A stretch of 8,954 nucleotides of DNA from Burkholderiaceae bacterium (lineage in GTDB: Bacteria > Pseudomonadota > Gammaproteobacteria > Burkholderiales > Burkholderiaceae). Positions 1 to 6,400 of the stretch are shown piece by piece. Location: assembly GCA_947461335.1 (NCBI GenBank), contig CANHLB010000055.1, positions 1 to 8,954 on the forward strand, written 5' to 3'. The translations under genes and the position numbers were made by a program. Numbering within the stretch: position 1 is the first letter of the stretch; each line of letters begins with the position of its first letter. The notes under the pieces were generated by a model, which saw nothing but the letters and a program-made list of their open reading frames with translations, made no database searches and was not told the origin of the DNA.

Positions 1-755
1 GCCCTACTCGCATTCTTCCTGGCATAGAAACGCCACTGCGTAATTGCAAACCAGGTCAACTCGATTGGGTCATCGTGCGCGAGAACTCTGAAGGTGAATA
101 CTCTGGCGTAGGCGGTAGAGCACATCAAGGGCATCCGATCGAAGTCGCTTCTGATATGAGCATCATGACTCGTGTTGGAGTTGAGCGTGTGCAACGTTTT
201 GCCTTTGTGTTAGCGCAGTCGCGCCCTCGCAAGCATCTAACCGTCATTACTAAATCGAATGCCCAGCGCCATGGCATGGTGATGTGGGATGAAATCGCCA
301 ATATCGTTGCGAAAGATTTTCCAGATGTGACTTGGGATAAAGAATTGGTTGACGCTGCAACAGCCCGCATGGTCAATCGCCCCGAATCGTTAGATACGAT
401 TGTCGCTACCAACTTACATGCCGATGTCCTGAGTGATTTAGCAGCAGCGCTCGCAGGTAGCCTAGGGATTGCGCCAACGGCTAACCTGGATCCTGAGCGT
501 CGCTATCCATCGATGTTTGAACCCATTCATGGTTCTGCCTTTGACATTATGGGCAAAGGTCTTGCCAATCCCATCGGTACTTTCTGGTCGGCAGTAATGA
601 TGCTCGACTTCTTAGGTGAAAAAATGCTTGGCGCTAAATTAATGGCTGCGATTGAAAAAGTCACGGCCAATCCAAAGTTACACACTCGTGATCTAGGCGG
701 CAGCGCTATGATGAGTGATGTCACCAACGCAGTGATTGAGGAGATTTCTAAATGA
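1..755 (+). CDS. ttuC: Tartrate dehydrogenase / D-malate dehydrogenase (decarboxylating), 3' part
   Basis: This is the C-terminal 250 residues of an NAD-dependent beta-decarboxylating dehydrogenase. The reading frame is open from base 3 with no stop, so the gene starts upstream; family members are about 350-360 aa, so roughly 100 residues are missing. Visible family features are VRENSEGEYSG (nt 75-107), the catalytic-lysine segment ITKSNAQRHGM, the metal-binding signature NLHADVLSDLAAALAGSLG (about nt 411-467), and the NAD-binding loop HGSAFDIMGKGLANPIGTFW. GSAFDI followed by GKGLANPIGTFW resembles tartrate/D-malate dehydrogenases (TtuC, DmlA/YeaU) more than isopropylmalate dehydrogenase LeuB. 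Family members oxidise D-malate, tartrate or related 2-hydroxy acids in the cytoplasm, giving pyruvate or oxaloglycolate plus NADH. The exact substrate cannot be told from this fragment, and dmlA would be an equally fair symbol. The stop TGA overlaps the ATG of the next gene, so the two are probably translationally coupled. Confidence 0.9.
   Translation, partial: PTRILPGIETPLRNCKPGQLDWVIVRENSEGEYSGVGGRAHQGHPIEVASDMSIMTRVGVERVQRFAFVLAQSRPRKHLTVITKSNAQRHGMVMWDEIANIVAKDFPDVTWDKELVDAATARMVNRPESLDTIVATNLHADVLSDLAAALAGSLGIAPTANLDPERRYPSMFEPIHGSAFDIMGKGLANPIGTFWSAVMMLDFLGEKMLGAKLMAAIEKVTANPKLHTRDLGGSAMMSDVTNAVIEEISK
738..743 (+). promoter_or_regulatory. Ribosome binding site of the Bug protein gene, inside the dehydrogenase gene
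   Basis: GAGGAG lies 8 nt before the ATG at 752 and within the last codons of the upstream dehydrogenase. It fixes the start at 752 and supports expression from one mRNA with termination-reinitiation across the ATGA overlap. Confidence 0.7.
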
Positions 756-1714
756 AGCGATTTAAATTACTTAGTATTGCCCTAAGTGCCTGTTTGATGT
801 TCATGGGATTGATCTCAGGGGCGAGTGCGCAGCCCTTTCCAGATAAAACCATTCAGTACATCATTCCCTTTCCTGCTGCGGGTGAATCTGATTTAGTCGC
901 ACGCTACCAAGCTGAGATCTCTGCCAGAAAGTTTAATCAGCCCATGGTGGTGATCAATCGTGCTGGCGCTGGCGGCGCCTTGGTATGGAGCGCTCTCAAT
1001 ACCTATCCAGCCGATGGCACTACTGTGGTCGGCGTCAATATTCCACATACGATCTTGCAGCCACTACAAGAAGGCATTCAGTACAAGACCGAAGACATTA
1101 ATGCGATTTACTACTATCACTTCACCCCAGATGCCTTGATGGTGTCTGCTGATAGTCCGTATAAAACCTATCAAGAATTTATTGCAGCAGCTAAAAAAGA
1201 TCCGGGCAAGATGACTCTAGCGGGCTCTGCACAGTTTTCTGCCAATCACATGGCAGTAGAGCGCTTAAATAAATTGGCTGGCGTCAAAATTACTTACGTT
1301 CCTTTTAAAGGTACAGGTGATTTGATTACTGCGTTGATCGGGATGCATGTCGATGGCGCAATGGGTTACTTACCATTAGCCATTCAGCAAAAAGGAAAGG
1401 TACGTACGCTTGCAATTGCCACTGAGAAGCGCAACCCTGCTCTACCAGACGTGCCCACCTTTAAAGAATTGGGACTGAACTGGGTTGACGGCGCTTATCG
1501 TGGTGTGGCTGTACCTAAAGCTACGCCGCTGGTATTACAGCAAAAGCTGTCTGACTACTTTGCAAAGCTCAATGCTGATCCTGAAACTAAAAAGAAGTTA
1601 GAAGAATCTGGGTTTGTGATTGTGGATGTGCCTTTAGCAAAAATGCCAGCCTTCATGAAAGAGAAAATTCCTCAAGCGATGGATGATGCAAAAAATGCTG
1701 GATTGATTAAGTAA
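752..1714 (+). CDS. Bug-family (TTT) periplasmic solute-binding protein
   Basis: This 320-aa exported receptor belongs to the tripartite tricarboxylate transporter (TctC/Bug) family, which captures carboxylates and related small anions in the periplasm for a TctAB-type permease. Residues 1-26 form a Sec signal peptide (MKRFK, hydrophobic core, then ASA before QPFPDK), so cleavage is expected after Ala26. Family features follow in order: FPDKTIQYIIPFPAAGESD at the mature N-terminus (usual form PF.PGG..D), NRAGAGGA, the VPFKGTGDLITALIG segment with VDGAMG, RTLAIATEKRNPALPDVPTF, and a C-terminal region ending AGLIK. Length is typical. The ligand-loop motif is PAAGESD rather than the common PGG.TD, which may bear on specificity. 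Overlap with the tartrate/D-malate dehydrogenase gene suggests a C4 hydroxy-dicarboxylate ligand (inference). No tctA/tctB permease gene is in the window; Bug receptors are often orphans in this group. Confidence 0.93.
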   Translation: MKRFKLLSIALSACLMFMGLISGASAQPFPDKTIQYIIPFPAAGESDLVARYQAEISARKFNQPMVVINRAGAGGALVWSALNTYPADGTTVVGVNIPHTILQPLQEGIQYKTEDINAIYYYHFTPDALMVSADSPYKTYQEFIAAAKKDPGKMTLAGSAQFSANHMAVERLNKLAGVKITYVPFKGTGDLITALIGMHVDGAMGYLPLAIQQKGKVRTLAIATEKRNPALPDVPTFKELGLNWVDGAYRGVAVPKATPLVLQQKLSDYFAKLNADPETKKKLEESGFVIVDVPLAKMPAFMKEKIPQAMDDAKNAGLIK

Positions 1715-1770
1715 GGATGAACTAAATAAGAATTTACTAAGGCTTTAGCAATCTTTGTGTTGCTGCAAAT

Positions 1771-1798
1771 AAAAAACCACCGCTCTCGGTGGTTTTTT
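1771..1798. terminator. Bidirectional Rho-independent terminator
   Basis: This is a perfect 12-bp inverted repeat with a 4-nt CTCT loop: six A plus CCACCG (1771-1782) and CGGTGG plus six T (1787-1798). Each strand reads a GC-rich 6-bp stem followed by a T-tract. It lies 57 nt after the Bug gene stop and 51 nt beyond the stop of the convergent TPR gene (1849), so it can end transcription from both sides. Confidence 0.92.
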
Positions 1799-1848
1799 AT
1801 TGGGTAGGTTCTGGTACTGATCACTACCTTAGCAAACAGCAAATGGCA

Positions 1849-2649
1849 TCAGACATCATCCATAAAGCCACCACCGCTATCGTCCCAAGAACTACCACCG
1901 CCATCATCCCAAGAACTGCCATCTCTCACACCAAAGTTTGGTGCATCTGGTGCAGGTCCGCCCACTTGGTTAAAGTCGTTATTCACATTTCCAGGATTAG
2001 CGCGATTACCATCGCCCATTAAGTGGCTTGCCAAGGCCTGACCAGCAACCATGCCCGCACCCAGTGCTGCGCCAGTTGCCAAACTGCCCATCAAGCCACT
2101 GCCTGCGCCAGCTACAGGAGCACCAGGAGTTCCGGGTGCGCCGGGCGCTCCAGAATAAGGACCATTTGCAGTAGGTGCGTTATAGACTTGTACTGCCTCA
2201 GCCTTACGGCGTCTCATGACAATGATGATGCCCACTACTAAGATAGCGATCAAACCCCAGAAGAGTGGATTGCTAAAGATCGATGAAGTGCTAGCAACAG
2301 AATTGCCAGAACCATTGGAGAGTTGCACCTGGAGTCTTTGCACAGATTCTGCTTGGGCAAAAGGCAATCCTGGAGCTAAGTTCTGTGCTTTTGCAAATGC
2401 ATTTCTAGCGGCATCTAACTTGCCTTCCTTGATATACAGCTCAGCAGCAATGTAATGTGCTTTGGCGCTATTGGGATGGTTTTGTAATACCTCTTTCATC
2501 ATGACATCGGCTTTAGCTAACTGCCCAGATTGAATGGCTTGAGAAACTTCAGGCAATGAGGCCTCAGCAAAAGCGAGGTTGCTCGTCAGTAAGACTGCGC
2601 TAGCAAATACACCGACAATGAACTTTAGTACATTTCGCATCTTCATCAT
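1849..2649 (-). CDS. Exported TPR-like, single-pass membrane protein with glycine-zipper and SSWDD tail
   Basis: I do not recognise a named gene. The 266-aa product has an N-terminal signal sequence (about residues 1-28, AFA before EAS), then a helical region (about 31-100) with a TPR-like pattern: QSGQLAKADVMMKEVLQNHP, then AKAHYIAAELYIKEGKLDAA. A Ser/Gly/Asn linker follows, then a transmembrane helix (about 129-145, LFWGLIAILVVGIIIVM) with stop-transfer residues RRRK. Next come a Gly/Ala/Pro-rich stretch (160-185), a small-residue helix resembling a glycine zipper (GSLATGAALGAGMVAGQALA, 188-207), and an Asn/Gly/Asp tail ending in two SSWDD(G/S)GGG units. With cleavage, the TPR part would be periplasmic and the tail cytoplasmic. 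The zipper plus acidic Trp/Gly tail recalls DUF2076-type proteins, but homology is unproven. The gene stands alone on its strand. Starts at 2649, 2646 and 2640 are possible; spacing from the RBS favours 2646. Confidence 0.85.
   Translation of the reverse strand: MMKMRNVLKFIVGVFASAVLLTSNLAFAEASLPEVSQAIQSGQLAKADVMMKEVLQNHPNSAKAHYIAAELYIKEGKLDAARNAFAKAQNLAPGLPFAQAESVQRLQVQLSNGSGNSVASTSSIFSNPLFWGLIAILVVGIIIVMRRRKAEAVQVYNAPTANGPYSGAPGAPGTPGAPVAGAGSGLMGSLATGAALGAGMVAGQALASHLMGDGNRANPGNVNNDFNQVGGPAPDAPNFGVRDGSSWDDGGGSSWDDSGGGFMDDV
1871..1918. repeat. Tandem 24-bp duplication encoding the SSWDD tail units
   Basis: There are two adjacent 24-bp copies (1871-1894 and 1895-1918) with 21 of 24 bases identical by hand alignment. 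They encode the two SSWDD(G/S)GG(G) units at the C-terminus of the TPR protein. Differences at third codon positions plus one Gly/Ser change suggest an in-frame duplication retained for some time. Confidence 0.8.
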
Positions 2650-2651
2650 GA

Positions 2652-2657
2652 CTCCTT
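2652..2657 (-). promoter_or_regulatory. Ribosome binding site of the TPR protein gene
   Basis: AAGGAG on the minus strand is followed by ATGATGAAGATG. Its distance is 2 nt to the ATG at 2649, 5 nt to the ATG at 2646 and 11 nt to the ATG at 2640. The second start is best placed, shortening the protein by one residue. Confidence 0.7.
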
Positions 2658-2715
2658 ATAGGATATTTCACTGCGATTTTGATTATCGCTAGTTTAGGTA
2701 CTTTGGTATTCCCTT

Positions 2716-2745
2716 GTTATATGAGGGCTTTTAGGGGTATTTCAA
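2716..2745 (-). promoter_or_regulatory. Candidate sigma-70 promoter of the TPR protein gene
   Basis: Read on the minus strand: -35 TTGAAA (2745-2740), 18-nt spacer, -10 TATAAC (2721-2716). This predicts a transcript starting near 2709 with a leader of about 60 nt. Both boxes are 5/6 or near matches to consensus, but the AT-rich gap offers other possibilities, and no experimental support is visible. Confidence 0.4.
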
Positions 2746-2804
2746 GAGAATAGGGGCAGTCTTTTTAAATGAATTACCCTAATTTTTGTAGCTATATAAA
2801 TTCA

Positions 2805-2833
2805 TTGATGTTATGATTAAACGTAACTACAAT
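2805..2833 (+). promoter_or_regulatory. Candidate sigma-70 promoter of brnTA
   Basis: -35 TTGATG (2805-2810), 17-nt spacer, -10 TACAAT (2828-2833). The predicted start of transcription (about 2839-2841) falls on or beside the brnT ATG at 2841, and no Shine-Dalgarno sequence precedes that ATG. A weaker alternative -10, TATAAA at 2795-2800, would give a leader of about 35 nt but lacks a good -35 box. Confidence 0.5.
2810..2827. promoter_or_regulatory. Imperfect palindrome between -35 and -10 of brnTA, candidate BrnA operator
   Basis: The 18-bp sequence GTTATGATTAAACGTAAC pairs at 7 of 9 symmetric positions about a TTAA centre, with outer half-sites GTTA and TAAC. It fills the promoter spacer, where a bound repressor would block RNA polymerase. 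In studied BrnTA systems the BrnA antitoxin, alone or with BrnT, represses its own promoter; assigning this palindrome as its site is an inference. Confidence 0.4.
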
Positions 2834-2840
2834 ATTTCCG

Positions 2841-3113
2841 ATGAAATTCACTTATGATTCGGCAAAAAATGACTCAAATATTACAAAGCACGGTTTATCT
2901 CTCTCGGAGGCAAGACTGCTCGATTGGGATTCAGCCATTAGCTACATTGACAGTAGAAAGAATTATGGTGAGGAAAGGCGTGTAGCACTAGCACTCATAA
3001 AGCAACGCCTGTATTGCGTAGTTTATGTTGAAGTAAAAATAGGTAAGAGAATTATTAGCTTAAGGAAAGCAAATGTCCGTGAGGTAGAAAAGTATGAAAA
3101 AGAAAATAATTAG
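2841..3113 (+). CDS. brnT: BrnT toxin (RelE-fold ribonuclease) of a type II toxin-antitoxin system
   Basis: This 90-aa protein has the BrnT family (formerly DUF497) pattern: N-terminal MKFTYDSAKNDSNITKHGLS (family form F.WD..KN..N..KHGI.), the segment NYGEERRVALALIKQRLYCV at 41-60, and the closing RIISLRKANVREVEKYE at 70-86 (family form R.ISAR.A...E...Y). BrnT toxins adopt a RelE-like fold and inhibit translation as ribonucleases; BrnA binding neutralises them. Length is normal and nothing looks broken. The ATG at 2841 has no Shine-Dalgarno sequence and lies at the predicted transcription start, so the mRNA may be leaderless. The gene overlaps brnA by 20 bp. Hand-counted GC of its first 160 bp is about 40%, against about 56% for a 120-bp sample of the dehydrogenase gene, which fits a horizontally acquired module. 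Confidence 0.92.
   Translation: MKFTYDSAKNDSNITKHGLSLSEARLLDWDSAISYIDSRKNYGEERRVALALIKQRLYCVVYVEVKIGKRIISLRKANVREVEKYEKENN
3081..3084 (+). promoter_or_regulatory. Ribosome binding site of brnA, inside brnT
   Basis: GAGG(T) lies 9 nt before the brnA ATG at 3094 and within the 3' end of brnT. The antitoxin therefore has a recognisable RBS while the toxin has none, which would favour antitoxin synthesis. Confidence 0.5.
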
Positions 3114-3441
3114 ACCGACCGCTGAAGAAGATGCCGCTATTACAAAAGCGGCAATGGCTGATCCCGACAATATGCCATTCACAGATGAAGAGTGGGAGAA
3201 AGCTAGACCTACGTTAGTTCGTGGTCGCGGTAGACCCTTAGGTAGTGGAGTTAAAGAGCAAGTTACCTTGAGAATTGACAAAGATACTTTGGATTTCTAT
3301 AAATCTAAAGGTGAAGGCTGGCAAACTTTTATCAACCAAGTGCTTGGTGAAGTGAAAAGAGAATCTAAATCAATCTCGACTGTTGAAAAGAAACTTAATA
3401 AGAGTGCTCTAATCACTAACAAATTTAAGGCTGCTGCCTAA
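3094..3441 (+). CDS. brnA: BrnA antitoxin (ribbon-helix-helix type)
   Basis: This 115-aa partner of BrnT overlaps its gene by 20 bp. The N-terminal half (about 8-45) is polar and acidic, with PTAEEDAAITKAAMADPDN and PFTDEEWEKARP, as in BrnA proteins where this part is thought to cap the toxin. The conserved C-terminal block follows: RGRGRPLGSG, then VKEQVTLRIDKDTLDFYK (54-70), then the signature GEGWQTFINQVL (73-84). These fit a ribbon-helix-helix-like DNA-binding and dimerisation domain. BrnA binds BrnT and represses the shared promoter; the palindrome at 2810-2827 is a candidate site. A basic Lys/Ser-rich tail of about 25 residues follows the usual family end and makes the protein longer than a typical BrnA. 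The stop codon is only 4 nt from the stop of the convergent addA gene. Confidence 0.9.
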   Translation: MKKKIIRPTAEEDAAITKAAMADPDNMPFTDEEWEKARPTLVRGRGRPLGSGVKEQVTLRIDKDTLDFYKSKGEGWQTFINQVLGEVKRESKSISTVEKKLNKSALITNKFKAAA

Positions 3442-3445
3442 TTTC

Positions 3446-6400
3446 CTATTTCACTTCCAAAATCTTGCCTTCTGATGAAATCAAATAGGCTTTATTGGGC
3501 TTATCTTTACGTATGCGGCCTAGTTCAGCTTGGTAGTTTTGCAGTTGCGCACGATATTGTTCATACTTCTCACTGCCGACCTCTGGAATCGACAACTTGT
3601 AATCAATGATGGCCAAGTGATCATCTAATTCTACTAAGCGGTCCATGCGGTAGCTCTTACCTTCTTCGCTTGCGATATCTAATTCATTCCAAGCAGCTAT
3701 CCATTGCCCTGAAGTGAGATATTGACCAAGCTCTGGGGTTTCTAATACTTTCTTGGTACGCTCAATCACTTTCTTAGCATGCGATTCATCAACACCTAGC
3801 CAATTCATGAGCTCTTGTTCGCTTGGCATCTCTGGTTTGGTTTGATTACTTGAGTCTGCAGTAAGGAACTCAAGCAGCTTATGAAAATGGGTACCCTCTT
3901 CTAAAATTTCTGGGTCGGGCTCTTCCCTTTCTAATGCTGGAGTAGCTTTTACTGTAGTACCACTTTCAATATCGAGCAATTGTTGCTTGTGACTCAGTTT
4001 TGCCTGATCCCAAGCAATCTGAAAATCTTCCATACTAAAGTGATCAGAAATCAACGGAGTTGCCTTGGGCTTGTCCATCCTCTTGGTCCCATCACTAGAG
4101 GAAGGCTGCGCTAGGTTAGTAGCCTCAAGGGTTGGAAGCTTGCCAAATTGAGCTCTGGCATACCAAGATTTCTGATCTATACCCAACTGATTTTTTGCTG
4201 TGGGTTCTTTTGCTACGCCACTGATCCATAAACCTTGCTTGGCACGCGTCATCGCAACGTATAGTAAGTTCCAGTTTTCCTTCTGACTAATAAGCTCTTC
4301 CTCTTCCCGAATTTGAGTCCGCGGTGAGGTTAAACCTGCCTTGGTATACATCGACAGATGCGATGGACTTTGATCATTAGGTGACCATTCCAATAGAACA
4401 CCAGAATGATCAGATGCGCCCACCGTATGATTGGCATCTAAAATAATGACAAAGGGAGACTCTAATCCTTTAGCACCATGAATAGTCATAAGACGCACAC
4501 GCTTGTGCTTATCCTCTTCTGACATCTCACTGTCTTCATCGACCTCTCCAAGCTCCCCTTCAGATTCAAGTTCGACATCGCCTTCATCGGGCGTTTCATC
4601 ATCATCGCTACGACGTATGGTATTAATCTCATCAATAAAGCGACTCAGGCTTGGGTAACGACCGCCATCTTGATTCAAAGAAAGCTCTAAAAAAGCATCT
4701 AAATTGGCCACTACCTGTGCACGCGCCAAAGGCTGTGCGCTCTCTGCATACTTAAAACGCAAATTGCTTTCTTGATAAATTTGATCTAATAAATCATGGA
4801 CTGGTAAATGCTCTGCCAATACGCGCCAGTGCTCTAAAAAGCGGGCAGCTCTTTGGACTAATGCATCTTGGCTATCTTGCAATACGTCCCACCAAGAACG
4901 GTATTGCTCGTGATTGGCTTTAGCAATACTCAGGTTTTGCATTTGCTGCTCAGTAAAACTAAAAATCGGGCTTCGCAGTACTTGGGCCAAAGGTAAATCA
5001 TGACGAGGTGATAACAATACTGTGAGCAAGGCAATCAAATCATCGATCTCTAGAGTATTGAGTAGGCCGCCAAGTCGAGAACTGTCATAAGCCAGTTCGG
5101 CTTCACGTAATGCTCTTTCAAACTGGGGCAAGTATTTACGCCGTTTGACAAGTAATAGGAAGTCACTCTCTCTGGCGGCGCGCCAAAACTTTTGACCATC
5201 CTCTTCATCTATCACTTGATGTGTTGCCATCACATGATGAATCAGCTTACCAATCTCTTGACCTTCAAGGTAGCGCTGCGTCGCAGCAACAGTTTGGTTT
5301 ACATCTGTAATTGGTGCATCAAAAGCATTGCCCACCCTAGGAGCTAGCTCTTCTTTTACGTAAGGAATCAGAGGTAACAGTGCAGCCTCACCCTCTTTTG
5401 CATACAGCTCACTGGGCAAGCCTGCTGCCAATGGTTCCCACAAGGTTTCTTGCTGATGAAAGTCATAGCCAGGCGGCAATTGTGTAGCAGCAAAAGTTTC
5501 GTTCACAGCAGTATTAATTTTGGAGGCATTGCGTCGCGTGGTATCTTGATCAAGCGCTACCGCACCCATCTGTGACTCTAGGAAGGTTTTTGCGCTAGCG
5601 AATAAGCGGGGGTCAGCTCTACGGAAGCGGTAAATCGATTGCTTTGGATCGCCCACGATAAAAACACTAGGCTTATTCTGATCCTGACCATAACCTTCTA
5701 ACCATGATCGCAGAATCTGCCACTGCAAGGGATTGGTATCTTGAAATTCATCAACGAGAATATGTTTGTATTTGGCATCTAAGCGTGCTTGTAAGTAAGC
5801 TGCATTGGCATAATCGGCCATCAGCTGACTCACACCAATTTCTAAGTCATCAAAATCACGCACCCGCATGGCTTCTTTAGCTGCGGCAGCATGGTCCATC
5901 ATCCGCTCACTCATAGCAAACCAGGCAAGATTTAATTCATATACGTCTTTCTCAGCTTGCCATGCTACATATTCGATAAATGCCTGCGCCCAAGCTTGCT
6001 TATAAGTAACGTGATTAGATTCCAGATGACTTTCACCTTCAGCTTTGAGGTATTCCTGAACAGCGCTAAGGGCTCGGTTTGTATTATCCCGAGGTTCAGC
6101 ATCGCCATTTAAAAAGACTGCTTGTAAAGTCGATGCAATTTCCATGACATCACCACCACGCTGCATGCACTCTAGAGCGTTAACGAGTTGGGGTACAAAT
6201 GCTAATTCCTGTTTACTACTATGTGCAAAGCAGCGCACTAAAAACTCGAAGTCTGCCCTTGCCTTTGGTGCATTCCACATCCGTAGCAAAGGATTCTCTA
6301 GGTTGAGCCTTGGTAAAAATTGTTTGAAATGCTCAATTGGGGTAATGCCTTTTTCTCTGCAAGCTTGTACAAAAAAAGTCCATGCGCCACGCTGCTTCAT

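Noticed and set aside
752..829. Lipobox-like LSAC at residues 11-14 of the Bug protein, suggesting a lipoprotein
   Set aside because: The hydrophobic core continues beyond the Cys (LMFMGLISG) and ends at a good signal peptidase I site (ASA before QPFPDK), which is normal for this family.
1789..2241. Plus-strand open frames opposite the TPR gene (1789-2022, 2023-2241, 2216-2455)
   Set aside because: They are antisense shadows with low-complexity translation, no RBS, and the first begins inside the terminator; the minus-strand protein has a signal peptide, TM helix and RBS.
2711..2757. CCCT...AGGG and repeated TAGGGG motifs (2732-2737 and 2751-2756) in the gap before brnT as a mobile-element end or regulatory array
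   Set aside because: Too short and irregular; no matching copy on the far side of brnTA and no target-site duplication could be found by eye.
3060..3281. Minus-strand frame of 73 aa overlapping the brnT-brnA junction, hydrophobic at its C-terminus
   Set aside because: It is fully antisense to two recognised genes and has no independent support.
3445..3489. Inverted repeat CCTATTT / AAATAGG as a terminator for addA or brnA
   Set aside because: Only 7 AT-rich pairs with a 31-nt loop and no T-run; it lies mostly in addA coding sequence and would not form a stable hairpin.
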